Assembly (NCBI GenBank): GCA_016704425.1
Contig: JADJAC010000011.1
Location: 992,001 to 1,056,000, forward strand
Origin: Sphingomonadales bacterium
GTDB lineage: Bacteria; Pseudomonadota; Alphaproteobacteria; Sphingomonadales; Sphingomonadaceae
Reading direction: 5' to 3'
DNA: 64,000 nucleotides
Of this stretch, positions 41,923 to 50,304 are shown piece after piece; the first letter of the stretch is position 1; each line of letters begins with the position of its first letter. Under the pieces are notes generated by a model. That model was not told where the DNA came from. It did not search any database and worked only from the letters and a program-made list of their open reading frames with translations. The position numbers and the translations under genes are program-made.

Positions 41923-43130
41923 GCCTCGTGCAGGATGTCGCCCCGACGACCGGGGACGAGACAATCCACAACTACACAATCAACTTCGGCCCGCAGCACC
42001 CGGCGGCACACGGCGTGCTGCGCCTCGTGATGGAGCTGGATGGCGAGATCGTGGAACGGCTCGACCCGCATGTCGGCCTGCTGCACCGCGGCACGGAAAA
42101 GCTGATCGAGTACAAGACCTATCTTCAGGCGCTGCCCTATTTCGATCGGCTCGACTATTGCTCGCCGCTCTGCATGGAGCACAGCTATGTTCTCGCGGTC
42201 GAGAAGTTGCTCGATCTCGAAGTTCCACTCCGCGCGCAATATCTTCGCGTGCTGTTCGCCGAGCTGACCCGCATCTGCAACCACATGCTCAACCTCGGTT
42301 CGCACGTGATGGACGTTGGTGCCATGACGCCAAACTTGTGGATGTTCGAGATCCGCGAGGATTGCCTGAACTTCTTCGAACGCGCCTCGGGTGCGCGCAT
42401 GCATGCGGCCTGGTTCCGCCCCGGCGGGGTGCATCAGGACGTTCCGCTGAAGCTGTTGACCGACATTGCCGACTGGCTCGACACGCGCCTGCCGCAACTG
42501 TTCGAGGATGCAATCAGCCTTGTCGCGGACAATCGCATCTTCAAGCAGCGCAACGTCGATATTGCGACGGTCTCGAAGGAAGACGCCCTCAAATGGGGCT
42601 TTTCCGGACCAATGATTCGCGCCGCCGGTATCCCGTGGGATATCCGCCGTTCGCAGCCTTATGACGTGTACGACCGGATGGAATTCGACGTTCCTGTCGG
42701 CACAAAGGGCGATTGCTATGATCGGTTCATGGTCCGCGTGGAGGAAGTCCGCCAATCGGCCCGGATCATGAAGCAGTGCCTGAAGGATATGCCCGAAGGC
42801 CCGATCGCCAGCGACGATCGCAAGGTTTCCCCGCCGAAGCGCGCGGAGATGAAGCAGTCGATGGAAGCGCTGATCCATCACTTCAAGCTCTACACCGAGG
42901 GTTTCAAGGTGCCCGAAGGCAGCGTCTATGTCGCGACCGAAAGTCCCAAGGGGGAATTCGGCGTTTATCTGGTGAGCGACGGCACGAACAAGCCGTATCG
43001 TTGCAAGATCAGGCCGACCGCCTTCTCGCATTTGCAAGCCATGGACATGATGAGCCGGGGGCACATGCTCGCCGACACCACCGCCATTCTCGGCGCGATG
43101 GATATCGTTTTTGGGGAGTGCGACCGGTAA
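41919..43130 (+). CDS. nuoD: NADH-quinone oxidoreductase subunit D
   Basis: 403 residues. 49-kDa subunit that forms the quinone pocket together with NuoB. NFGPQHPAAHGVLRLVMELDG is the conserved N-terminal quinone-site loop (His and Tyr region), followed by GLLHRGTEKL and the C-terminal KIRPTAFSHLQAMDMMSRGH. Ends in IVFGECDR as mitochondrial homologues do. Stop overlaps the nuoE start by one base (TAATG). Confidence 0.98.
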   Translation: MSLVQDVAPTTGDETIHNYTINFGPQHPAAHGVLRLVMELDGEIVERLDPHVGLLHRGTEKLIEYKTYLQALPYFDRLDYCSPLCMEHSYVLAVEKLLDLEVPLRAQYLRVLFAELTRICNHMLNLGSHVMDVGAMTPNLWMFEIREDCLNFFERASGARMHAAWFRPGGVHQDVPLKLLTDIADWLDTRLPQLFEDAISLVADNRIFKQRNVDIATVSKEDALKWGFSGPMIRAAGIPWDIRRSQPYDVYDRMEFDVPVGTKGDCYDRFMVRVEEVRQSARIMKQCLKDMPEGPIASDDRKVSPPKRAEMKQSMEALIHHFKLYTEGFKVPEGSVYVATESPKGEFGVYLVSDGTNKPYRCKIRPTAFSHLQAMDMMSRGHMLADTTAILGAMDIVFGECDR

Positions 43131-43798
43131 TGGCTGACGCACCGCACATTCCCGACGAAGCCGAAACCCGCGCCAAGTGGGGCGATTTCGCCTGGACGCC
43201 GGAAAACGCCAAGACGGCGGCCATGTATATTGCCCGCTATCCGGCTGGGCGGCAGGCGTCGGCAGTCATGGCGCTGCTCGATCTTGCCCAGCGGCAGGTG
43301 GGGGCGGAAACGAAGACGCAGGGTTGGCTGCCCGTGCCGGTGATCGAATATGTCGCCGCCCAACTCGGCATGCCCTATATGCGCGCCTATGAGGTCGCGA
43401 CCTTCTACACCATGTACAACCTCGCGCCGGTCGGCCGCTTCCATGTGCAGGTCTGCGGCACGACGCCGTGCATGCTGCGCGGGTCGGACGATGTGCTTGC
43501 CGCCTGCAAGAACCGTGGGCTGGTCAAGGGCGGAACGACGCCGGATGGCCTGTTCACGCTGACCGAAGTCGAATGCCTCGGCGCCTGTGCCAATGCACCG
43601 ATGGTCCAGATCAACGACGACAATTTCGAAGACCTGACCTATGACAGCATGTCCGCGATCCTTGAAGCTCTGGCAACTGACAAGCCGGTGAAGATCGGAC
43701 CGCAGATCAAGAGGCAGACAAGCTGCCCTGAAGGCGGGCCGACAACGCTCAAGGAAATGGTCAAGGCCAATCACGACTATCGCGGGGAATGGAAATGA
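43130..43798 (+). CDS. nuoE: NADH-quinone oxidoreductase subunit E
   Basis: 222 residues from the ATG at 43130. The 24-kDa subunit with the N1a 2Fe-2S cluster: Cys residues in VCGTTPCM and in VECLGACANAP. The thioredoxin-like fold starts around VIEYVAAQLGMPYMRAYEVA. The C-terminus after about 180 (IKRQTSCPEGGPTTLKEMV) is longer than in E. coli but usual in Alphaproteobacteria. The stop overlaps the chosen nuoF start as ATGA. Confidence 0.98.
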   Translation: MADAPHIPDEAETRAKWGDFAWTPENAKTAAMYIARYPAGRQASAVMALLDLAQRQVGAETKTQGWLPVPVIEYVAAQLGMPYMRAYEVATFYTMYNLAPVGRFHVQVCGTTPCMLRGSDDVLAACKNRGLVKGGTTPDGLFTLTEVECLGACANAPMVQINDDNFEDLTYDSMSAILEALATDKPVKIGPQIKRQTSCPEGGPTTLKEMVKANHDYRGEWK

Positions 43799-45087
43799 GC
43801 CTCGCCAACAAGGATCGCATCTTCACAAACCTTTACGGCTTTCAGTCACCAGGTCTTGCCGAAGCCAAGAAGCGCGGGGACTGGGACAAGACGAAGAAGC
43901 TGCTCGATATCGGTGCCGACGAGATCATCGAGCGCATCAAGGCATCCGGCCTGCGCGGGCGCGGCGGTGCCGGCTTCCCGACAGGGATGAAGTGGAGCTT
44001 CATGCCCAAGGCGCCGACCGAGAACCGGCCCAATTTCCTCGTCATCAACGCGGATGAATCCGAGCCCGGCAGCTGCAAGGATCGCGAGATCATCCGCCAT
44101 GATCCGCACAAGCTCATTGAAGGCGCGCTGGTTGCGGGCTTCGCGATGCGTGCGCGTGCGGCCTATATCTATATTCGCGGCGAATTCATCTTCGAAGCCA
44201 AGGTGCTCGAAGCGGCCGTCGCCGAAGCCTATGCCGCGGGCCTCATCGGCAAGAACGCCTGCAAGTCCGGTTATGATTTCGATGTGTTCGTCCACCGGGG
44301 TGCGGGGGCATATATTTGCGGCGAAGAAACCGCCATGCTCGAAAGCCTTGAAGGCAAGAAGGGCCAGCCGCGCCTGAAGCCGCCGTTTCCCGCAGGTGCG
44401 GGTCTCTATGGCTGCCCGACGACGGTCAACAATGTCGAAAGCATTGCTGTCGCGCCGACGATCCTGCGGCGCGGGCCGGACTGGTTCAAGAGCTTTGGCA
44501 ATCCGGGCAATGCCGGCACCAAGCTGTTCCAGATTTCGGGACATGTGAACAAGCCCTGCGTCGTCGAAGAGGCCATGAGCATCCCGTTCAGCGAGCTGAT
44601 CGAAAAGCATTGCGGCGGCATTCGTGGCGGGCGCGACAATCTTCTGGCGGTGATCCCCGGCGGGTCCTCGGTGCCGCTTGTGCCCGCCGATCAGATCTGG
44701 GACGCCCCGATGGATTTTGACGGGCTGAAGGCGCTCGGCTCCGGCCTTGGCACAGCCGCGGTGATCGTGATGGACAAGTCCACCGACATCGTCCGCGCCA
44801 TTGCGCGGCTCAGCTATTTCTACAAGCACGAAAGCTGCGGCCAGTGCACGCCCTGCCGCGAAGGCACGGGCTGGATGTGGCGCGTGATGGAACGGCTACG
44901 CGAAGGCAATGCCGACATCTCCGAAATCGACATGCTCTTTGATGTGACGAAGCAGGTTGAAGGTCACACAATCTGTGCACTTGGCGATGCAGCCGCCTGG
45001 CCGATCCAGGGCCTGATCCGCCATTTCCGGCCAGAGCTGGAACGGCGGATTGCAGAGCATGGCGGAATGCTGGAGGCGGCGGAATGA
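43795..45087 (+). CDS. nuoF: NADH-quinone oxidoreductase subunit F
   Basis: 430 residues from the ATG at 43795 (an ATG two codons upstream is also possible). NADH-binding subunit with FMN and the N3 4Fe-4S cluster: GLRGRGGAGFPTGMKW is the NADH/FMN glycine loop, DESEPGSCKDR binds FMN, and SCGQCTPCREGTGW with the later Cys in GHTICALGD hold the cluster. Stop overlaps the following hypothetical gene as ATGA. Confidence 0.98.
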   Translation: MSLANKDRIFTNLYGFQSPGLAEAKKRGDWDKTKKLLDIGADEIIERIKASGLRGRGGAGFPTGMKWSFMPKAPTENRPNFLVINADESEPGSCKDREIIRHDPHKLIEGALVAGFAMRARAAYIYIRGEFIFEAKVLEAAVAEAYAAGLIGKNACKSGYDFDVFVHRGAGAYICGEETAMLESLEGKKGQPRLKPPFPAGAGLYGCPTTVNNVESIAVAPTILRRGPDWFKSFGNPGNAGTKLFQISGHVNKPCVVEEAMSIPFSELIEKHCGGIRGGRDNLLAVIPGGSSVPLVPADQIWDAPMDFDGLKALGSGLGTAAVIVMDKSTDIVRAIARLSYFYKHESCGQCTPCREGTGWMWRVMERLREGNADISEIDMLFDVTKQVEGHTICALGDAAAWPIQGLIRHFRPELERRIAEHGGMLEAAE

Positions 45088-45821
45088 CAAAGCGTCGTTA
45101 CATCACCGTTATGGCGCTTCTTGCCTGCCAGCAGGCCCCGGCATTTGCGCAGGATCAAGTCATTTCGGGCTCGTCTTCTTCCCGGCGGGAGCGGGTCGAG
45201 CCGCCGATCGGCTCTTTGCTCGGCAACCGGCTGACCAAGGAGAACATGGATCCTGCACAGGCTGTTCGCCTTGCGCATCAGGCTGCAGCCTGTTGGGTCG
45301 CCCAGCGCAAGGGTGCCGCACGGGCGGCTGCGTCTGCTTTGACGCTTGAGGAGCGGGAAAAGGGCTTCGAGACGCTGAAGAAGGAAACGCCCTGTGACAG
45401 CGCTGCGGTTAACGGCATTACTGAACGTGCATCGTGGACGGTGCCGCTCGATGTGAAAACCGGCATGCTGGCGGAAGCATTGCTCAGGACCAGCAAGGGA
45501 CCTGCGCTGGCTGCGCTGCCGTTGGAGCAGAGTTACGTTCGTCCATGGTTCGGATTGAGCAGCCGTAATCTCGTGATCGACGAAATGGCAGCATGCGTCG
45601 CGGACACCAATCCGGCGGGCGTTTCGGCGCTGTTCAAGACACGCCCTGAATCGGACAAGGAGAAGACAGCGATCTCGACGCTGGCGGCTTCATTCGGGCC
45701 GTGTCTGCGCGCAGGTGCTAAGCTTCGTGCAAACAGCATGGGGTTGCGCGCTGCACTCGCCGAAGCAATGTGGCAGCGCGCCCTTCAACCTGCGCCGGTT
45801 TTAGCCGGAGGTGCGCACTAA
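45084..45821 (+). CDS. Exported hypothetical protein inserted in the nuo operon
   Basis: 245 residues, not a known complex I subunit. A Sec signal peptide (MTKRRYITVMALLACQQAPAFAQ) leads to a mature protein of about 222 residues with four Cys (AACWVAQ, ETPCDSA, MAACVADT, FGPCLRAG), suited to two periplasmic disulfides. The rest is helical and Ala-rich. It overlaps nuoF by four bases (ATGA) and nuoG by one base (TAATG), so it is translated with the operon. Complex I has no known periplasmic subunit in bacteria, so this could be a passenger gene or an assembly or accessory factor. Confidence 0.85.
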   Translation: MTKRRYITVMALLACQQAPAFAQDQVISGSSSSRRERVEPPIGSLLGNRLTKENMDPAQAVRLAHQAAACWVAQRKGAARAAASALTLEEREKGFETLKKETPCDSAAVNGITERASWTVPLDVKTGMLAEALLRTSKGPALAALPLEQSYVRPWFGLSSRNLVIDEMAACVADTNPAGVSALFKTRPESDKEKTAISTLAASFGPCLRAGAKLRANSMGLRAALAEAMWQRALQPAPVLAGGAH

Positions 45822-47839
45822 TGCCCAAACTCACGGTAGATGGCATCGAACTCGAAGTTCCGCAGGGCGCGACCGTCCTTCAGGCATGCGAGCTTGCCGG
45901 CAAGGAAATTCCGCGGTTCTGCTATCACGAACGGCTGTCTATTGCGGGCAATTGCCGGATGTGCCTTGTCGAGGTCGCACCGGGACCGCCCAAGCCACAG
46001 GCGTCGTGTGCGCTCCCAGCGAGTGAGGGGCAGGTGATCCGCACCGACAGCCCGATGGTCCGGAAGGCGCGCGAAGGCGTCATGGAATTCCTCCTGATCA
46101 ATCACCCGCTCGATTGCCCGATCTGCGATCAGGGCGGAGAGTGTGACCTGCAGGACCAGTCGGTCGCCTATGGCCGCGGTGCCTCTCGCTATGACGAGAA
46201 CAAGCGCGCCGTGACCGAGAAATACATGGGCCCGATCGTCAAGACCGTGATGACCCGCTGCATCCAGTGCACGCGCTGCATCCGCTTTGCGGAGGAAGTG
46301 GCGGGGATTGAGGAAATCGGCGCGATTGGTCGCGGCGAGAATATGCAGATCACCTCCTACCTCGAACGCGCGGTAACGAGTGAACTTTCGGGCAATGTCG
46401 TTGATCTCTGCCCGGTCGGTGCGTTGACGTCCAAGCCTTACGCTTTCGAAGCACGGCCCTGGGAGTTGAAGAAGACGCCGTCGATTGACGTGATGGACGC
46501 TGTCGGCACCAACATCCGGCTCGACAGTCGCGGACGGCAGGTGCTGCGCGCACTTCCGCGGATCAATGAGGATGTCAACGAGGAATGGGCGCACGACAAG
46601 ACGCGCCACGCGGTTGACGGGCTGATGCACCGCAGGCTCGACAGGCCCTTTGTGCGCAAGAGCGGCAAGCTGGTCGAAGCAAGCTGGGAAGAGGCGCTGA
46701 AGGCGGTTGGCAAGGGCCTGAAGGACGCTGGCAAGTCGATTGCAGCGATTGCCGGTGACCAGGTCGATTGCGAAACCATGTTTGCGGCGCGCGAACTCGT
46801 GAAGAAGCTTGGCGGGTCGATGCTCGAAGGGCGGCAGACCGGGCTGGCCTATGACGTCTCGTCGTTTGCGGCGGTCGCGTTCAATACCGGCATTGCCAAT
46901 CTCGAGACCGCCGATGTGATCCTGCTCGTCGGCAGTGACCTTCGCCATGAAGCGCCGCTGATCAACACGCGCGTCCAGAAGGCGATCCGCAAGCGGCAGG
47001 CCAAGGTCTTCGCCATCGGCCCCGAAACGGACCTGACCTACAAGGCCGAATGGCTTGGCACCTCGCTCAAGCTGCTTGGCAAGCTACCGAAGCATGTCGC
47101 GGACACGCTCAAGGCCGCTGAACGTCCGGCCCTGATCCTTGGAGGCGGGGCGCTTCGCTATGAGGGCGCACATGGCGCGGCACTGGCGTTTGCTGCCAAG
47201 TACAAACTGATCCGTAAGGACTGGAACGGGTTCAACGTCACCCATTTCGCGGCTGCGCGGATGGGCGGGTTGATGCTCGGCTATGCCTATAAGGGCGGAA
47301 TCAAGGCACTGGCGGCCAAGAAGCCGAAGCTGGCCTTCTTCCTTGGCGCGGACGAGGTGAATTACGATCTCTTTGCCGATACCTTCAAAGTCTATGTCGG
47401 CCATCATGGTGATGCCGGAGCACATGCGGCGGACGTCATCCTGCCGGGTGCCGCCTATACCGAGAAATCGGGCACCTATGTGAACAATGAGGGCCGCGTT
47501 CAGCGCGGTCAGCGCGCCGTCTTCCCGCCGGGCGATGCCCGCGAGGACTGGGCGATCTTCCGTGCGCTTTCGGACGTTGTCGATTCAACCCTGCCATTCG
47601 ACAGTCTCGATCAACTCCGTGCGGCAATGGCAAAGGCCGTGCCAGCGCTCGGCCGTGAAGGACTGGCTGGTTACGACTGGAACCCGCCGGCCCTGCCCGA
47701 CAAGCCGGTGGATGATATTGCCGATTATCCGATCAAGGATTTCTACCTGACCAACGCCATCTGCCGCGCATCGCCGACAATGGAGCGCTGCTCGGCAGAA
47801 CTCATCCACGGCATCGAGTGGCTGGAGGCAGCGGAATGA
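45821..47839 (+). CDS. nuoG: NADH-quinone oxidoreductase subunit G
   Basis: 672 residues from the ATG at 45821. 75-kDa subunit. An N-terminal 2Fe-2S domain (FCYHERLSIAGNCRMCLVEV), the His-ligated cluster (HPLDCPICDQGGECDLQD), a 4Fe-4S site (TRCIQCTRCIRF and VVDLCPVGALTSKP), then a molybdopterin-oxidoreductase-like domain that binds no cofactor. Length is of the short, mitochondria-like type. ATGA overlap with nuoH. Confidence 0.98.
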   Translation: MPKLTVDGIELEVPQGATVLQACELAGKEIPRFCYHERLSIAGNCRMCLVEVAPGPPKPQASCALPASEGQVIRTDSPMVRKAREGVMEFLLINHPLDCPICDQGGECDLQDQSVAYGRGASRYDENKRAVTEKYMGPIVKTVMTRCIQCTRCIRFAEEVAGIEEIGAIGRGENMQITSYLERAVTSELSGNVVDLCPVGALTSKPYAFEARPWELKKTPSIDVMDAVGTNIRLDSRGRQVLRALPRINEDVNEEWAHDKTRHAVDGLMHRRLDRPFVRKSGKLVEASWEEALKAVGKGLKDAGKSIAAIAGDQVDCETMFAARELVKKLGGSMLEGRQTGLAYDVSSFAAVAFNTGIANLETADVILLVGSDLRHEAPLINTRVQKAIRKRQAKVFAIGPETDLTYKAEWLGTSLKLLGKLPKHVADTLKAAERPALILGGGALRYEGAHGAALAFAAKYKLIRKDWNGFNVTHFAAARMGGLMLGYAYKGGIKALAAKKPKLAFFLGADEVNYDLFADTFKVYVGHHGDAGAHAADVILPGAAYTEKSGTYVNNEGRVQRGQRAVFPPGDAREDWAIFRALSDVVDSTLPFDSLDQLRAAMAKAVPALGREGLAGYDWNPPALPDKPVDDIADYPIKDFYLTNAICRASPTMERCSAELIHGIEWLEAAE

Positions 47840-48885
47840 CCGAATGGTTCCAATCCACCTTTCTCGGATATGGGTTCGGCTGGTTCGTCGCGACGACGAT
47901 CCTGATCCTCCTCATTGCACTGCCGCTGATGCTGGCTGTCGCGATGATCATCTATGCCGATCGCAAGATCTGGGCGGCGATGGCACTGCGCCGCGGGCCG
48001 AACGTCGTCGGGCCGCTCGGGCTTTTGCAGAGCTTCGCCGACGGTTTGAAGGTGTTCCTGCAGGAAACGATCATACCGTCCGCAGCCAATCGCGGGCTCT
48101 TCCTGTTGGCGCCGATCGTCACCTTCACGGTCGCACAGATCGTCTGGGCCGTCATTCCCTTCGGTCCGAAAATGGTGCTGGCCGATATCAATGTCGGCTT
48201 GCTCTATATCCTCGCGGCGTCATCGCTGGGGGTTTATGGCGTGATCATCTCGGGCTGGGCCTCCAACTCGAAATACCCGTTTTACAGTGCCTTGCGCGCC
48301 GCAGCGCAGATGGTTTCCTATGAAGTCTCAATCGGCTTCGTACTGATTTCGGTCGTGCTCTGGGCGGATTCATTCAACCTGTCGAAGATCGTTGAAGCAC
48401 AGCAGGGGGCTGGAATCCTGCCGTTCCTCAATGGCTTCGGCTTCAATCCATTGCTCTTCCCGATGGCAATTGTCTTCCTGATTTCGGCGCTAGCCGAAAC
48501 CGCACGCGCGCCGTTCGACCTGACCGAGGCGGAAAGCGAACTCGTCGCCGGGTATCAGACCGAATACAGCTCGATGAGCTTCGCGCTCTTCTGGCTCGGC
48601 GAATATGCCAACGTCATCCTGATGTGCGCGCTGAACGCGATCCTCTTCTGGGGCGGGTGGCTGCCGCCAGTCGATTGGGCGCCGGTCTATGCCGTTCCGG
48701 GCATCCTCTGGTTCTTCGGCAAGATCCTCGTCTTCTTCTTCATCTTCTCCTGGATCAAGGCGACGGTGCCGCGCTTCCGCTATGACCAGCTGATGCGGCT
48801 CGGCTGGAAAGTCTTCCTGCCGATTTCGCTGCTCTGGGTTTTCCTGGTGAGCGGCTATCTGATGCTCACGAGGTATGCCGCATGA
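47836..48885 (+). CDS. nuoH: NADH-quinone oxidoreductase subunit H
   Basis: 349 residues from the ATG at 47836, about eight membrane helices. Forms the quinone entry channel with NuoB and NuoD. Conserved segments are YADRKIWAAMALRRGPNVVG, ASNSKYPFYSALRAAAQMVSYE and ETARAPFDLTEAESELVAGY, all with charged residues used in coupling. Overlaps nuoG and nuoI by four bases each. Confidence 0.98.
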   Translation: MTEWFQSTFLGYGFGWFVATTILILLIALPLMLAVAMIIYADRKIWAAMALRRGPNVVGPLGLLQSFADGLKVFLQETIIPSAANRGLFLLAPIVTFTVAQIVWAVIPFGPKMVLADINVGLLYILAASSLGVYGVIISGWASNSKYPFYSALRAAAQMVSYEVSIGFVLISVVLWADSFNLSKIVEAQQGAGILPFLNGFGFNPLLFPMAIVFLISALAETARAPFDLTEAESELVAGYQTEYSSMSFALFWLGEYANVILMCALNAILFWGGWLPPVDWAPVYAVPGILWFFGKILVFFFIFSWIKATVPRFRYDQLMRLGWKVFLPISLLWVFLVSGYLMLTRYAA

Positions 48886-49370
48886 GTTATGTTGTTCACC
48901 TCATCAAAACCTTCACCCTCTGGGAATTCGTGAAGGCGCACGCCCTGACCTTGAAGTACTTCTTCAAGCCCAAGGCGACGATCAATTACCCCTATGAGAA
49001 GAACCCCCTCTCGCCGCGGTTCCGGGGCGAGCATGCCTTGCGACGCTATCCCAATGGCGAAGAGCGCTGCATTGCCTGCAAGTTGTGCGAAGCGGTTTGC
49101 CCGGCACAGGCTATCACGATCGAAGCCGAGCCGCGCGACGACGGTTCGCGCCGCACCACGCGCTATGACATCGACATGACCAAGTGCATCTATTGCGGGC
49201 TGTGTCAGGAAGCCTGTCCGGTCGATGCGATCGTCGAGGGGCCGAATTTCGAATATGCGACTGAAACCCGCGAGGAGCTGCTTTATGACAAAGCAAAGCT
49301 TCTCGAAAACGGCGATAAATGGGAACGCGCAATTGCTGCGAACCTTGCCGCCGATGCACCGTATCGATAG
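48882..49370 (+). CDS. nuoI: NADH-quinone oxidoreductase subunit I
   Basis: 162 residues with two 4Fe-4S ferredoxin motifs (CIACKLCEAVCPAQAI and CIYCGLCQEACPVDAI), clusters N6a and N6b of complex I. RFRGEHALRRYPNGEERC is the usual lead-in. The start ATG overlaps the nuoH stop. nuoJ begins 10 bases after its stop, one of the few gaps within the operon. Confidence 0.98.
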   Translation: MSYVVHLIKTFTLWEFVKAHALTLKYFFKPKATINYPYEKNPLSPRFRGEHALRRYPNGEERCIACKLCEAVCPAQAITIEAEPRDDGSRRTTRYDIDMTKCIYCGLCQEACPVDAIVEGPNFEYATETREELLYDKAKLLENGDKWERAIAANLAADAPYR

Positions 49371-49380
49371 GGGGCGGCGC

Positions 49381-49992
49381 GTGATCCAGGTCTTTGCTTT
49401 TTATCTTTTTGCGGCGTTGGTCATCCTTTCCGGCGCGCTCGTGATTTTCTCGCGCAATCCCGTGCATAGCGTGCTCTGGCTCATTCTTGCGTTTTTCAAC
49501 GCAGCGGGGCTGATGGTGCTGGTCGGTGCGGAATTCATCGCGATGCTCCTTGTAATCGTCTATGTGGGGGCGGTTGCGGTGCTGTTCCTGTTCGTCGTGA
49601 TGATGCTCGATATCGATTTCGCGGAATTGCGCAGTGGTCTGACGCGTTACGGCCTGTTCGGCGCCTTGATCGCCATGGTGCTGGTTGGTGAAATGATCAT
49701 CGCAGAAGGCGCTTGGAGCGCCGGGGCCATCCAGCTGGCGCAACGTGCGGCACCTGTGTCTGCGGATATGCCGAATATCGAGGCGATGGGTGCGCTCATC
49801 TATTCGCGCTATCTCTATGTCTTTGAAGCGGCCGGCCTTGTCCTGCTGGTGGCGATGATCGGGGCCATTGTGCTGACGCATCGGGAACGGCGGGATACTC
49901 GCCCGCAGAATATCTCCCAGCAGGTTCGTCGCCGTCCGCAGGACGCTGTCCGCAACACGAACCCGCCAGTCGGGCAGGGAGTGGAGCTATGA
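49381..49992 (+). CDS. nuoJ: NADH-quinone oxidoreductase subunit J
   Basis: 203 residues from a GTG at 49381, five membrane helices. The third helix with the pi-bulge region reads AEFIAMLLVIVYVGAVAVLFLFVVMM and is well conserved. The C-terminal tail after the last helix is long, basic and Gln-rich (RERRDTRPQNISQQVRRRPQ), not typical of E. coli. Stop overlaps nuoK as ATGA. Confidence 0.96.
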   Translation: MIQVFAFYLFAALVILSGALVIFSRNPVHSVLWLILAFFNAAGLMVLVGAEFIAMLLVIVYVGAVAVLFLFVVMMLDIDFAELRSGLTRYGLFGALIAMVLVGEMIIAEGAWSAGAIQLAQRAAPVSADMPNIEAMGALIYSRYLYVFEAAGLVLLVAMIGAIVLTHRERRDTRPQNISQQVRRRPQDAVRNTNPPVGQGVEL

Positions 49993-50294
49993 TCGGCATC
50001 GAACATTATCTCGTGGTCAGTGCGATCCTGTTCGTGATGGGTGTGCTGGGCATCTTCATCAACCGCAAGAACGTCATCATCATCCTGATGGCCATCGAGT
50101 TGATCCTGCTCGCTGTGAACATCAATCTTGTCGCATTCAGTGCCTATCTCGGCGACTTGGTGGGGCAGGTTTTTGCGATGTTCGTGCTGACTGTTGCGGC
50201 AGGCGAAGCGGCGATCGGCCTAGCAATCCTTGTCATCTACTTCCGTGGTCGCGGGACGATCGCGGTCGACGATATCAACCGGATGAAGGGGTGA
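49989..50294 (+). CDS. nuoK: NADH-quinone oxidoreductase subunit K
   Basis: 101 residues, three membrane helices, homologous to MrpC antiporter subunits. Conserved helix-2 Glu in MAIELILLAVNINLVAF and helix-3 Glu in AGEAAIGLAILV, both part of proton transfer. Ten bases separate its stop from the nuoL start. Confidence 0.98.
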   Translation: MIGIEHYLVVSAILFVMGVLGIFINRKNVIIILMAIELILLAVNINLVAFSAYLGDLVGQVFAMFVLTVAAGEAAIGLAILVIYFRGRGTIAVDDINRMKG

Positions 50295-50304
50295 GCCGGT
50301 AACC

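Noticed and set aside
41883..43142. A 419-codon open frame on the minus strand opposite nuoD
   Set aside because: It is a shadow of nuoD caused by codon bias; no ribosome site, no recognisable domain, and nuoD is certain. The same applies to long antisense frames at 32463-33599, 43846-44829, 45818-46948 and 55216-56418.
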